Assembly: GCF_036924535.1 (NCBI RefSeq) | Contig: NZ_JAZHRT010000001.1 | Location: 6,634,001-6,698,000, forward strand | DNA from: Bradyrhizobium sp. AZCC 2262 | GTDB lineage: Bacteria > Pseudomonadota > Alphaproteobacteria > Rhizobiales > Xanthobacteraceae | DNA: 64,000 nt | Reading direction: 5' to 3' | Shown: positions 28,105 to 36,655 of the stretch, one piece after another | How positions within the stretch are numbered: position 1 is the first letter of the stretch | Layout of the letters: each line of letters begins with the position of its first letter | Program-made: the position numbers and the translations under genes | Notes under the pieces: generated by a model | Database searches by the model: none | Told to the model about the DNA's origin: nothing | The model's input: only the letters and a program-made list of their open reading frames with translations

Positions 28105-28944
28105 TCAGGAGCCCACACCAAGCGGGCTCAAGCGCGGAAGCGGCGCGGAATTGTCCGGCCGGCGCAGCAGGTTGAGGATGTGGCGCTTCAGGCGCACGAA
28201 CTCGTTCTCGGTGACGAGTTCGGCGTGACGGGGACGCGCGAACGGCAGGCGGATGTCGTCGATCACCCGCCCCGGCCGCGCGCTCATGACGATGATCCGG
28301 TCGGCAAGGAAGAGCGCCTCCTCGATATCATGGGTCACGAACACGGTCGTGGTCGGAATCTTGGTCCAGATGTCCAGCAATACTTCCTGCATCAGACTGC
28401 GCGTCTGCGCATCCAGTGCACCGAACGGTTCGTCCATCAGCAGGACCCGCGGTTGGCTGATGAGAACGCGCGCGATCTCGACCCGCTGCTGCATGCCGCC
28501 GGAGAGTTGCGAAGGGTAGAAGGCCTCAAAGCCGTCAAGACCGACCAGCTTCAAAAACTCATCCGCAGAGCGGCGTCGCTCGACCTTACCGACGCCGCGC
28601 ATCTTCGGCCCGAACGCGACATTGTCCCGGACCCGCTTCCAGGGAAACAAAGTGTGTTGCTGAAACACGATGCCACGATCGGGGCTTGGGCCGGCGAGAA
28701 GCTGATCGTCCACGGTCAGCCGTCCGTGCGTTGGCTGCAAATGCCCGGCCAGCGCGCCGAGCAAGGTCGACTTTCCACAACCGGACGGACCTAGAACGCA
28801 AACCAGTTCACCCGGCGCGACCGCGAAATCGAGGTCGCGGACCGCCTCGAAGGCATCCGCGCCCTCCCCTAGCGAAATCGAGACATTCGCGACGTCGATG
28901 CGACCCACGGCCTTTGCCGGGATATCGGCAACCCGGATGTTCAT
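28105..28944 (-). CDS. Sulfonate/taurine-type ABC transporter ATPase
   Basis: From the ATG at 28944 (MNIRVADIPAK) this is a 279-residue ATPase with Walker A GPSGCGKST, the family-typical Q-loop region GIVFQQHTLFPWKRVRDNVA, signature LSGGMQQRVEIARVLI and Walker B VLLMDEPFGALDAQTR. It energises import by the permease encoded just upstream, whose stop it overlaps by 4 nt. A much longer frame across the permease gene on this strand is not real. It converges on soxD with a 23-nt gap. Confidence 0.9.
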   Translation of the reverse strand: MNIRVADIPAKAVGRIDVANVSISLGEGADAFEAVRDLDFAVAPGELVCVLGPSGCGKSTLLGALAGHLQPTHGRLTVDDQLLAGPSPDRGIVFQQHTLFPWKRVRDNVAFGPKMRGVGKVERRRSADEFLKLVGLDGFEAFYPSQLSGGMQQRVEIARVLISQPRVLLMDEPFGALDAQTRSLMQEVLLDIWTKIPTTTVFVTHDIEEALFLADRIIVMSARPGRVIDDIRLPFARPRHAELVTENEFVRLKRHILNLLRRPDNSAPLPRLSPLGVGS

Positions 28945-29744
28945 CGCGCGACCGCCGAGTGCCGCCACGGCATCAGATAGTGTCCCAGCGTCGTCAGCAG
29001 CCAACTGCTGCCCATTCCGAGCAGGCCGATCACCAGCATGCCAACGATGATGTCGGCATAATTCTGCAGCGTGTAGGCCTCCCACGTGTAGTAACCGATG
29101 CCGAACTGACCGGAGATCATCTCTGCGGTGACGAGGCAAAACCAGGACGTACCCATGCCGATGGCCAGTCCGGTGACGATGCTGGGCGCGGCGCCAGGCA
29201 ACACGATCTCGCGCAGGATCGCGACGGGCGTGCCGCCAAGGCTGCGCGCGGATGCGACCAGCCGGCGGTCGATGTTGGCGACACCGTGCACGGTGTTCAG
29301 GATGATCGGGAACAGCGCACCGATGAAGGTGATATAGATCATCGACAGTTCTGACGACGGGAACATCAGGATCGACAGCGGTATCCACGCCACCGCGGGA
29401 ATTGGCCGCAGCAACTCGAGCGGCGGCAACAACAGATCGCCAGCGGCGCGCGACCGGCCGATCGCAAAACCGAAGGCGATGCCGATCACGACCGCCGCAC
29501 CGTAGCCGGCGAACACCCGCCACAGGCTGCTGCTGACATGCGCGAACAGTTTTGGCGACTTCAGCAGGATGATCGCGGACTGAACGACCTCGGTCGGGGG
29601 CGGTACATTGCGGAACGTCACGACGCCCAGATGCACGTGCAACGACGAAGCAAGCTGCCAAAGCCCGATGCAGGCCAGGATCGATCCGGCCCGCACCAGC
29701 CACCGCAACATCGGCAGCCGGTCAATGGTGCGTCCGGATGCCAT
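28941..29744 (-). CDS. Sulfonate/taurine-type ABC transporter permease
   Basis: The 267-residue protein has about six transmembrane helices, the family segment LELLRPIPAVAWIPLSILMF, the EAA-like loop GGTPVAILREIVLPGAAPSI and the GIGYYTWEAYTLQNYADI signature near the C-terminus. It belongs to the SsuC/TauC/NrtB group. It starts 3 nt after the binding-protein stop and overlaps the ATPase gene. Confidence 0.9.
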   Translation of the reverse strand: MASGRTIDRLPMLRWLVRAGSILACIGLWQLASSLHVHLGVVTFRNVPPPTEVVQSAIILLKSPKLFAHVSSSLWRVFAGYGAAVVIGIAFGFAIGRSRAAGDLLLPPLELLRPIPAVAWIPLSILMFPSSELSMIYITFIGALFPIILNTVHGVANIDRRLVASARSLGGTPVAILREIVLPGAAPSIVTGLAIGMGTSWFCLVTAEMISGQFGIGYYTWEAYTLQNYADIIVGMLVIGLLGMGSSWLLTTLGHYLMPWRHSAVAR

Positions 29745-29747
29745 CCG

Positions 29748-31169
29748 TTAGCGGCTCGCCACCGGAGAACCGCGTGCGCCGGCATAGTCGATCACCTCAC
29801 CGCCGTGCTCCTTCGACCATTTCTCGGCGCCGTCCTTGAGCAGGAATGCGCTCAGCTCGCCCTTACCCGAGCGGACGAACCACGCCTGGTTCGCGAACAG
29901 CTTGATGCCGCTTTCGCGATCCTGCGCGTAGGCCACGCGGATTGCCTTACCGTCCTTCTCCAGGCCCGCGAGCGCCTCCAACGCGTTCTCCGGCGAGCTG
30001 AAGTGGCGGACCTTGGGCTCGTCCTTGACCCAGATCTGCGCCACCCGGCTGAAATCCGTGATGTCGGCGCCCGTTGCCGCATCCTTGGCCTTCAGCGGAA
30101 GCTGGGCATAATCCTTGAGTTCGGCGTCATAGTCGCGCCCCACCTGCGACAGGGCCGCGCGGATGAATTTGTCGGTCACGAACTGATTGATGTCGAGATC
30201 GCTGTCGGCGCGCTTGAGGTGCTTCAACGTTTTGATCGATGTCGCGACCGCTTGACGGTATTCGGGCTTCCAGGTCACGCTTCGCGTTTGCAGGCCCAGC
30301 GGTCCGTGAAATAGATAGGCCACTTCCGCATCGACACCCGTCACCTTGGTGATCAGTTCGCTATATTTTTCAGGCTCCTCCCCGATCAGGCGATCGGCCT
30401 CAAGTGCGGCGCGCAGATAGGCGACAACGATCTCGGGATATTTGTCGGCATATTCGGCATCGACGAGGGATCCGTGAAAGGTCGGTGCGTTGGCCTGTGA
30501 GCCGTCGAAGATCTTGCGCGCGAAACCGCGCCACGGGAACAGTTCCGCAAACGGCACGAAATCGGCATGGGCTTCGATCTTGTTCGCCTGCAGCGCGGGA
30601 CCCGCGACTTCAGGCGCCTGCGTGATGATGTTGACGTCCGTCTCCGGGTTCCAGCCCTGTGCCTCGATGGCCCGGAGCAGCATGCCATGCGAAGTCGACG
30701 CAAAGGGAACCGAGATTGTCTTGCCCTTCAGCTCGGCAAGCGACTGCACCGGAGAATTCACCGGCACCACGATGCCGTTGCCGCTGCCCTTGGTGCTGCC
30801 CGAGAGCACGCTGATAAAGAGGCTACGCCGGCCGGCCTTCTGAAAGGCCACGCCGTTCAATGAACCCGGGAAATCCGCCATGGCGCCGAGATCGAGCTTG
30901 CCGGCCACCATCTCGTTGGTGAGCGGCGCGCCGCTGGTGAAATTCTTCCACTGGATGTCGTAGGTGACATTCTTGTATTTGCCGTCGCGGGGCAGGAACT
31001 TCTCAAGCAGCTTCAATTCGCGGATCAGGAGTCCACCGGTGACGCAATTAATCGTAGTGTCCTGAGTCCCAACCGCCACGCGAATGGTTTCGGCATGCGA
31101 CATGCCGGTCCAACCAATCGTCGCGGCCGCGACGGCTGCGGCTATTCTCACGATACCAGAAGAGATCAT
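29748..31169 (-). CDS. Large NrtA/SsuA-type ABC substrate-binding protein
   Basis: From the ATG at 31169 (MISSGIVRIAAA), behind an AGGACAGG site, the 473-residue protein has a signal peptide ending near SHAE. The mature N-terminus TIRVAVGTQDTTINCVTGGL is followed by NFTSGAPLTNEMVAGKLDLG and VPFASTSHGMLLRAIEAQGW. It is 130-150 residues longer than SsuA, like a subgroup in rhizobia linked to sulfonate or nitrile transport. It heads a binding protein-permease-ATPase operon. A 12-bp near-palindrome lies 90 nt upstream of the start. Confidence 0.87.
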   Translation of the reverse strand: MISSGIVRIAAAVAAATIGWTGMSHAETIRVAVGTQDTTINCVTGGLLIRELKLLEKFLPRDGKYKNVTYDIQWKNFTSGAPLTNEMVAGKLDLGAMADFPGSLNGVAFQKAGRRSLFISVLSGSTKGSGNGIVVPVNSPVQSLAELKGKTISVPFASTSHGMLLRAIEAQGWNPETDVNIITQAPEVAGPALQANKIEAHADFVPFAELFPWRGFARKIFDGSQANAPTFHGSLVDAEYADKYPEIVVAYLRAALEADRLIGEEPEKYSELITKVTGVDAEVAYLFHGPLGLQTRSVTWKPEYRQAVATSIKTLKHLKRADSDLDINQFVTDKFIRAALSQVGRDYDAELKDYAQLPLKAKDAATGADITDFSRVAQIWVKDEPKVRHFSSPENALEALAGLEKDGKAIRVAYAQDRESGIKLFANQAWFVRSGKGELSAFLLKDGAEKWSKEHGGEVIDYAGARGSPVASR

Positions 31170-31258
31170 CGGCCTGTCCTCGACTATCGATGGCCGGCAC
31201 AGTGCCGCCAGCATGAACGATCGATCCGAACTATCCGGTCTTCGCGCGGTCCGCTGAA

Positions 31259-31270
31259 GCAATTACTTGC
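31259..31270. promoter_or_regulatory. GCAAT-N2-(A)TTGC motif, site 1
   Basis: GCAATTACTTGC lies 90 nt upstream of the large binding-protein gene and within the intergenic region shared with the Crp/Fnr-type gene. One position of the right arm deviates from the perfect GCAAT-N2-ATTGC seen at 36628 and 42196. Confidence 0.4.
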
Positions 31271-31492
31271 GTTCCACCGTTCGCCAGCGCCGCGTCGTGA
31301 TTCCGTCGTAATGTGCCGTCGAACACCATCAAATGATTTTCTCGCCACGACGCGATCCGCAGATAAATCATCTCGGCAAACCACCCGTTCGCGCATGACC
31401 TTTGCTAAGTGCATTTCGACTCGTTCAAAGAAGTGGACTTTGCCATTCCGTCCCATTTAGCTGTCGGCGACATCGCAAGGCGAACTGCGGCA

Positions 31493-32329
31493 ATGACCAC
31501 ACTCAAAGAAGCGTCCGATCCCGAACCGTTGGCCTTGATGGCCCGGACCGGCGCTGTCGCGCAGCTGGATTGGCCGGCCAAGCAACGGCTTGCCATCGTA
31601 TCCAAACCGCCCGCTCGCGAGCATTCCGCCCTATTCATGAGCGAATCCATCGAGGGGCTGAATGTCGGCGCGCATTTTCTCGATCGCCTGTCGGCCGAAC
31701 AGATGGCGCAGGTTCAGGCGGCGGGCCGTGCCGTTGCCGTGCCCCAGGGCGAGATGGTGTTCAACCAGGGCGAACATCATGACGGGATCTTCATCATCCG
31801 GCGTGGCCAGGTTCGGGTCTATTACACCGCTCCCTCCGGCCGCGAGATCACCCTTGCCTACTGGACGCCGGGCCATTTCATCGGCGGCCCGGACATATAT
31901 GGCGGCGGCATCCATATGTGGTCCGGCGTCGCGATCGAGGATTGCGAGATCACGGCATTGTCCGGCACCACCTTGCAGCGGCTGCTGAGCCAAATGCCGG
32001 CCTTTGCGCTGGCGCTGATCGACGGACTGATTGCCAAGGGCAAGTGCTACTCCTCGATGGCGCAGATGCTGGGAACCCGCTCCGTGATCGAACGGCTGGC
32101 ACAGTATCTGTTGAACCTGTCGGAGCTTTACGGCGTCGCCGATGGCGACACGATCGTGATCAACCGCAAAGTAACCCACGACCAGATCGCGGCGATGGTC
32201 GGCTCGACCCGCCAATGGGTCACGATGATGCTCAAGCGCTTTCAAACCAAGCGCATCATCGCTATCGAAGACAGCGTCATCCGTATCAAGCGCGTCGACT
32301 TGCTGGAGACGATCCTGTTCAAGGATTAG
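31493..32329 (+). CDS. Crp/Fnr-family transcriptional regulator
   Basis: The 278-residue regulator has an N-terminal extension (~60 residues), a cyclic-nucleotide-binding-like beta-roll with the pattern GEMVFNQGEHHDGIFIIRRG, a long dimerisation helix, and a C-terminal winged helix VTHDQIAAMVGSTRQWVTMM. No Fnr-type cysteine cluster is visible. The chosen ATG at 31493 is uncertain, since a GTG at 31409 would add 28 residues. It is divergent from the transporter operon starting at 31169, so it is the best local candidate for a regulator of the sulfur-related operons. Confidence 0.88.
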   Translation: MTTLKEASDPEPLALMARTGAVAQLDWPAKQRLAIVSKPPAREHSALFMSESIEGLNVGAHFLDRLSAEQMAQVQAAGRAVAVPQGEMVFNQGEHHDGIFIIRRGQVRVYYTAPSGREITLAYWTPGHFIGGPDIYGGGIHMWSGVAIEDCEITALSGTTLQRLLSQMPAFALALIDGLIAKGKCYSSMAQMLGTRSVIERLAQYLLNLSELYGVADGDTIVINRKVTHDQIAAMVGSTRQWVTMMLKRFQTKRIIAIEDSVIRIKRVDLLETILFKD

Positions 32330-32440
32330 GACCGGTTTCGATAAGATCGAAGCGAGGATCCAGATTCTGAAAACTCATCCACGGACCGATTCGCGCTCGG
32401 CTCTGCGGTCGAGCGCGGCCAGCTACATAGGCATCTTTCA

Positions 32441-33328
32441 ATGAACGCCGTGGCGGCACTGCTCTTTCTGTCCATGTGGAGCAGTGGCGCCATCTTCGTA
32501 AAGCTCGGCCTGATGAGTTCGTCCGTCTGGACGTTCCTCGCCATCCGCTCGATCGGGGCGATGATTGTTCTCACGATTGTCTGGGCTATCTGGTTCCGAT
32601 CCGACTTCCGCGCTGCCTTGAAATTACCTCCCAGGGCCATTCTTTGGGCTGTCGGAGTTGGTCTGCTCTTACAGGCAGGCTATCAAGGCGCCTACTTCCT
32701 GGCGATGGCCCATGGACTGTCACCCGGCACGCTCACGATCATCCTTGGCGCTCAGCCCTTGTTGATGCCCTGGGTGGCTCGGGAAAAGACGTCATGGGCG
32801 GGCAAGGCGCTCCTGTTTGCAGGGTTCTTCGGATTGGTGCTGGCGGTTGTCGGTACACGAGAACTGGGCGACGGCTCGCTTCTAGCGCTTGCTTTCGGGG
32901 CAGTTGCGCTTGTGGCGATTACCGCAGGAACTGCGTTGCAGAAACGCATCGGCGTCGACATCGCCCGTTCCATCTTATGGCAGTATCTCGGCTCCGCCCT
33001 GATCTTCGGTTCGGTCCTGACGGTGACGGATTGGGAGGCCACACTGAACACCAGCTTCGTAGTCTCTGCCACCTGGATGATCTTGGTCGTCTCTGTTGGT
33101 GCAAATGTGCTGTTGCTATACATGTTGGCACAACATCAAGCCGCGAAAATCGGCGTATTATTCTACTTTGTGCCAATCATTACCATGATTGGAGAGCACT
33201 ATATCTATGGAACGCGTCAAGGCGCGCAAACGGTGATTGGAGCTGCGATCGTCGTACTTTCCTCACTAACCTTCGCAAAGCTCGATTTTCTTTCTGCACG
33301 GTCAGGACTTCGCTCGAAAACGCTCTAG
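32441..33328 (+). CDS. EamA/DMT-superfamily transporter
   Basis: The 295-residue inner-membrane protein has about ten predicted helices in two EamA repeats. The first includes LLFLSMWSSGAIFVKLGLMS; the second begins near GKALLFAGFFGLVLAVVGTR and ends with a conserved YGTRQGAQTVIGAAIVVLSS helix. The family mainly exports amino acids and metabolites. It follows the Crp/Fnr gene by 111 nt on the same strand. Its TAG shares a CTAG tetranucleotide with the stop of the convergent HEAT-repeat gene. Confidence 0.9.
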   Translation: MNAVAALLFLSMWSSGAIFVKLGLMSSSVWTFLAIRSIGAMIVLTIVWAIWFRSDFRAALKLPPRAILWAVGVGLLLQAGYQGAYFLAMAHGLSPGTLTIILGAQPLLMPWVAREKTSWAGKALLFAGFFGLVLAVVGTRELGDGSLLALAFGAVALVAITAGTALQKRIGVDIARSILWQYLGSALIFGSVLTVTDWEATLNTSFVVSATWMILVVSVGANVLLLYMLAQHQAAKIGVLFYFVPIITMIGEHYIYGTRQGAQTVIGAAIVVLSSLTFAKLDFLSARSGLRSKTL

Positions 33329-34290
33329 TTGCGCGTCTCGATCTGTCCCAGCGCCCAGATCACGGTCTTGCGAACATCCGGATCTTCGTCCTGCGCGCAT
33401 GCGGCAAGCGCGTCACGGGCTCTTGGATCGGCAATATCGCCGAGCGCCGCGGCAGCGTCCTTGCGCAATGAGGGAAGAGCATCTTCAAGAAATGGAATGA
33501 TCGCCACCACAGCGGTGCGGGCGCGGAGCTTGCCCAGGCTCTGCAGCGCCTTCTGCCGAACCTGCCAATAGCTATCAGCCAGCGAATGGGTTAGCGCCGC
33601 CGTCGCCGAAATCTGACCGATCCGACCGATGGTCTCGGCCGCCACCGCCCTTACCTGCCATTCGCCGTCCGCTAGCGCATCCGCGGCCGCCTGTGCCGCC
33701 ACCTCATTGCGTGCAAAGGACAGCGCATTGATGCCTGCAAGCCTGACGTCGGCGTCCTCGTCCCTGGTCGCATGGATCAACGAGGGCAGCGTTTCCGTCT
33801 TCTTCAGATAGCCGATCACGCCGACCGCTTGCACGCGCACGGCGGTATCGGCGTCGCCGAGTGCGATAACGGCCGGCCCGAGCGACGCGCTGACCTGCAG
33901 CGCCTTGAGCGCGCGAAAGACCGCGGCGCGCACGAAAGCCGATGAATGCGTCACCAAAGGAAGCAACACGACGCTGGCTGCGGAATCGCGAAGCTCTGCG
34001 AGACTGTCACCGGCGGCCTTTGCGACATCCTTCTCGGAATCGGTCAGCGCACCGACCAACGCCTTGGCCACATCAACGCCGTCAAATTCGCCCAACGCCC
34101 GCGCGACTTGCAACCTTACCTCGGCGGACGGGTCGCCCGCCGTCCGCACCAGCAGCGGGATGGCCTCGCCGCTCGAGGTCTCCACGAGGTCGATGACCGC
34201 AAGCCGCCGCACCGACGGATCCGGGCTCTCCAGCCGTTCGGAAATCTCGTCGAGGTCGCCGAACGCCTCGAATGGTTCGAACGCGCCCAT
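33325..34290 (-). CDS. HEAT-repeat protein of the AprBA-like operon
   Basis: The 321-residue protein, from the ATG at 34290, consists of roughly nine tandem ~31-residue HEAT/PBS-lyase-type repeats. They are recognisable as DPSVRRLAVIDLVE, DPSAEVRLQVARALGEF, DEDADVRLAGINAL, DGEWQVRAVAAETIGRIG and DPDVRKTVIWALGQIE. Such solenoids act as protein scaffolds or cofactor lyases. The start lies 1 nt after the ferredoxin stop, so it is tightly coupled to the ferredoxin and flavoprotein and may help assemble or regulate them. The role is inferred from context only. Confidence 0.88.
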   Translation of the reverse strand: MGAFEPFEAFGDLDEISERLESPDPSVRRLAVIDLVETSSGEAIPLLVRTAGDPSAEVRLQVARALGEFDGVDVAKALVGALTDSEKDVAKAAGDSLAELRDSAASVVLLPLVTHSSAFVRAAVFRALKALQVSASLGPAVIALGDADTAVRVQAVGVIGYLKKTETLPSLIHATRDEDADVRLAGINALSFARNEVAAQAAADALADGEWQVRAVAAETIGRIGQISATAALTHSLADSYWQVRQKALQSLGKLRARTAVVAIIPFLEDALPSLRKDAAAALGDIADPRARDALAACAQDEDPDVRKTVIWALGQIETRN

Positions 34291-34291
34291 A

Positions 34292-34525
34292 TCAACGCAA
34301 CAGATAGGGAATGTTGACGGTAACGGCACCGGTCGGGCAGTCGGTCTCGCACGGCATGCAATACCAGCACTCGTCATACTTCATATAGGCTTTGCCGGTC
34401 AGGTCGCTGATCCGGAGCACATCGAGGGGGCATACCTCGACGCAGACGGTGCATCCCTTGTCGGCGATGCATTTGGCCTCGTCGACAATGACCGGGACGG
34501 TGGTGGGGGTGTGGGCGATCGGCAT
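34292..34525 (-). CDS. AprB-like 2[4Fe-4S] ferredoxin
   Basis: The 77-residue iron-sulfur protein has eight cysteines in two clusters: CIADKGCTVCVEVCPLDVL and then CWYCMPCETDCPTGAVTV. The second motif (ECWxCxxC-x3-CP-x-GA) is very like that of AprB, the electron-transfer subunit of adenylylsulfate reductase, although this protein lacks the AprB C-terminal tail. It probably carries electrons to or from the flavoprotein encoded 14 nt upstream. The order flavoprotein-ferredoxin-HEAT protein is compact and co-directional. Confidence 0.9.
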   Translation of the reverse strand: MPIAHTPTTVPVIVDEAKCIADKGCTVCVEVCPLDVLRISDLTGKAYMKYDECWYCMPCETDCPTGAVTVNIPYLLR

Positions 34526-34539
34526 GGGCTATCCGTGTC

Positions 34540-36276
34540 TCAGGCGTGCTGGCGGATGCGTTGGCGGTCGTAGGCGGAGCGCTCGGATTCTTCGATCGGG
34601 ACAACGTAGGGTGCGACCGGCCGCTTCTCAGCAGTCATCTGTCCGTCCTGCTTGCGCAGGATGCTGTGGCAGAACCATTCGTCATCGTTCTTCTGGGGAT
34701 ATTCGACACGGTGATGATAGAGCCCCCAGCGGCTCTCGGTGCGGAACAGCGAAGCGAAAGCCGCCATATCGGCGCAGTCCAGAATCGAGGTGACCTCCAG
34801 CGATCGCATCAACTCGTGCGAATCGCGCACCACCATGGCGCTTTCCACATCTTCGCGGATTTCCGCAAAACGCGCCTGTCCAATCTTCATCTTCGCCGTG
34901 ACCTTTGGCGGCTGAAGATAATCGTTTACGAAACGCCGGGTCTTGTATTCGAGCTGGTTCGGTGGAATTCCGTCCTCCCGCCGTGTCGGCGCCAGCACGC
35001 GCGCCTGCTCGCGGGCAACGTCGGCGGGGTCATAGTCGGGGAGATCGGTATTTTCGGCGAATTCCGCCGCGTGCTCTCCCGCCACCGCGCCGTTCGTGAA
35101 GGCGCCCAGCATATAATTGTGCGGCACGCTTGCCATATCGCCCGCGGCGTAAAGGCCCTGGACCGTAGTACGCGCGAACTCATCGACATAGACGCCGGAT
35201 GCGCTGTGGCCGGAGCAAAACCCGATCTCAGAAATATGCATTTCGATCATGCGCTCGCGGTAGTTGGTGCCGCGATTGTCGTGAAACCGGCCACGCGACG
35301 GCCGCTCGACATTGTGCAGCACCGCCTCGATTTTGGAGACGGTGTCGCTGTGCAGATGGTTGAGCTTCAGGAACACCGGGCCCTTGCCGGATTGCAGTTC
35401 ATTGTAGAACTCCTGCATCATCTGGCCCGACCAATAGTCGCATTCGATGAACCGGTTGCCCTCGCTGTTGGCGGTATAGGCGCCGAACGGACCGGCCACA
35501 TAGGCGCAGGCGGGGCCGTTGTAATCCTTGATCAGGGGATTGATCTGATAGCACTCGAGATTCGCGAGCCCTGCCCCGGCATGGTAGGCCATCGCATACC
35601 CGTCACCGGAATTGGTGGCGTTCTCGTAGGTGCCCCAGAGATAGCCGGATTGCGGCAGACCAAGACGGCCCGCTGCGCCGGCACACAGGATCACGGTTTT
35701 TGCGCGTAGCACGAGGAACTCCGCACTGCGCGTGTTGACGGCGATCGCACCCGCGATCTGCCCATCCCGTCCGGTCAGCAGGCGCGTGGCCATATACCGA
35801 TTGGAGATCAGGACCTTCTCGCGGCGAAGCTGGCGGTACAGCGCCTTCTTGACGGTATCTCCATTCGGCATTGGCAGCACGTAAGAGCCGAGGTGATGGA
35901 CCTTCTTGACGTCGAAATCGCCGTTTTCGTTTTTCTGGAACTTGATGCCAAAGCGATCGAGTTCCTGGATGATATCAAAGCAGCGTGACGCATATTTGTA
36001 GACCGGCGCCTGATCGCAGATGCCGTCATTGGCGATCGTGATTTCCTTGGTGTATTGCTCGGGCGTGGCGTAGCCGGGAACAACGGCGTTGTTGAGCCCG
36101 TCCATGCCCATCGCGATGGCGCCGGAGCGCTTGACGTTGGCTTTTTCGAGAAGCACCACGCGCGCGGCGGGATTGTTGCGCTTGGCCTTGTAGGCAGCCA
36201 TCGGCCCGGCGGTTCCGCCGCCGATCACGAGGACGTCGCAAGTGATTTCCGTTATGCCAGCCTTGATCTCATCCAT
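34540..36276 (-). CDS. AprA-like / fumarate-reductase-family flavoprotein
   Basis: The 578-residue FAD protein has a Rossmann start CDVLVIGGGTAGPMAAYKAK and an AprA-like segment KANVKRSGAIAMGMDGLNNA followed by ATPEQYTKEITIANDGICDQ. A mid-domain carries AGAAGRLGLPQSGY, and the second FAD motif is GLYAAGDMASVPHNYMLGAF. The family includes succinate dehydrogenase, fumarate reductase and adenylylsulfate reductase alpha. Together with the AprB-like ferredoxin, it most resembles an AprBA module, though true APS reduction or oxidation cannot be claimed. It is the second gene of the DUF971-flavoprotein-ferredoxin-HEAT operon. Confidence 0.88.
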   Translation of the reverse strand: MDEIKAGITEITCDVLVIGGGTAGPMAAYKAKRNNPAARVVLLEKANVKRSGAIAMGMDGLNNAVVPGYATPEQYTKEITIANDGICDQAPVYKYASRCFDIIQELDRFGIKFQKNENGDFDVKKVHHLGSYVLPMPNGDTVKKALYRQLRREKVLISNRYMATRLLTGRDGQIAGAIAVNTRSAEFLVLRAKTVILCAGAAGRLGLPQSGYLWGTYENATNSGDGYAMAYHAGAGLANLECYQINPLIKDYNGPACAYVAGPFGAYTANSEGNRFIECDYWSGQMMQEFYNELQSGKGPVFLKLNHLHSDTVSKIEAVLHNVERPSRGRFHDNRGTNYRERMIEMHISEIGFCSGHSASGVYVDEFARTTVQGLYAAGDMASVPHNYMLGAFTNGAVAGEHAAEFAENTDLPDYDPADVAREQARVLAPTRREDGIPPNQLEYKTRRFVNDYLQPPKVTAKMKIGQARFAEIREDVESAMVVRDSHELMRSLEVTSILDCADMAAFASLFRTESRWGLYHHRVEYPQKNDDEWFCHSILRKQDGQMTAEKRPVAPYVVPIEESERSAYDRQRIRQHA

Positions 36277-36285
36277 GGCGTGACC

Positions 36286-36579
36286 TCAATGCTGCCCGGC
36301 GAGTTCGCGCAAATAGGACCAGGGATAGATGCCCCGATCATGCCCGTCCGAAAACGACAGGCGCAGGGCGTAATTCCCGATCGGCTCGACTGCGGAAACA
36401 TGAAGCCCGGGCGGAATCACCAGCTCAATGCCGTCGACCTGCCGGCGAATTTCGCTGGCCGCACGGCTGGCCCGGCGTAGTGTCTCCGCTTCGAGCAGCC
36501 GGGTTCCGCAATCCGGCCAGGTCAGCGCGAGCACCGTGGATTGTTCGCGTATCTCGATGTTGGTTGGTTGCACGTTCAC
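36286..36579 (-). CDS. DUF971-domain protein
   Basis: The 97-residue protein is a stand-alone DUF971 (gamma-butyrobetaine-hydroxylase-like N-terminal) domain. It has the usual ALTWPDCGTRLLEAETLRRA start and the ending LRLSFSDGHDRGIYPWSYLR. Elsewhere the domain is fused to ApbC/Mrp Fe-S carriers or to dioxygenases, suggesting a role with metal or Fe-S centres. The GTG start has a GAGG site. It heads the operon containing the AprA-like flavoprotein (9 nt downstream), so help with Fe-S or flavin maturation is an attractive inference. Confidence 0.85.
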   Translation of the reverse strand: MNVQPTNIEIREQSTVLALTWPDCGTRLLEAETLRRASRAASEIRRQVDGIELVIPPGLHVSAVEPIGNYALRLSFSDGHDRGIYPWSYLRELAGQH

Positions 36580-36627
36580 CTCGCATTGTCGGCCAACTCT
36601 TTAGGCCGGTTCGGGCGATTGCAGCCC

Positions 36628-36639
36628 GCAATAAATTGC
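36628..36639. promoter_or_regulatory. GCAAT-N2-ATTGC motif, site 2
   Basis: GCAATAAATTGC has perfect GCAAT/ATTGC arms and lies 49 nt upstream of the DUF971 start, in the 76-nt gap after the upstream permease gene. Its position would let the AprBA-like operon have its own regulated promoter. Confidence 0.45.
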
Positions 36640-36655
36640 TTTCGCGCCAGGTTCC

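Noticed and set aside
28105..29703. One 532-codon minus-strand frame that would fuse a permease region to the ATPase
   Set aside because: The upstream half is out of register with the real permease gene (28941-29744); the ATPase has its own ATG at 28944 overlapping the permease stop.
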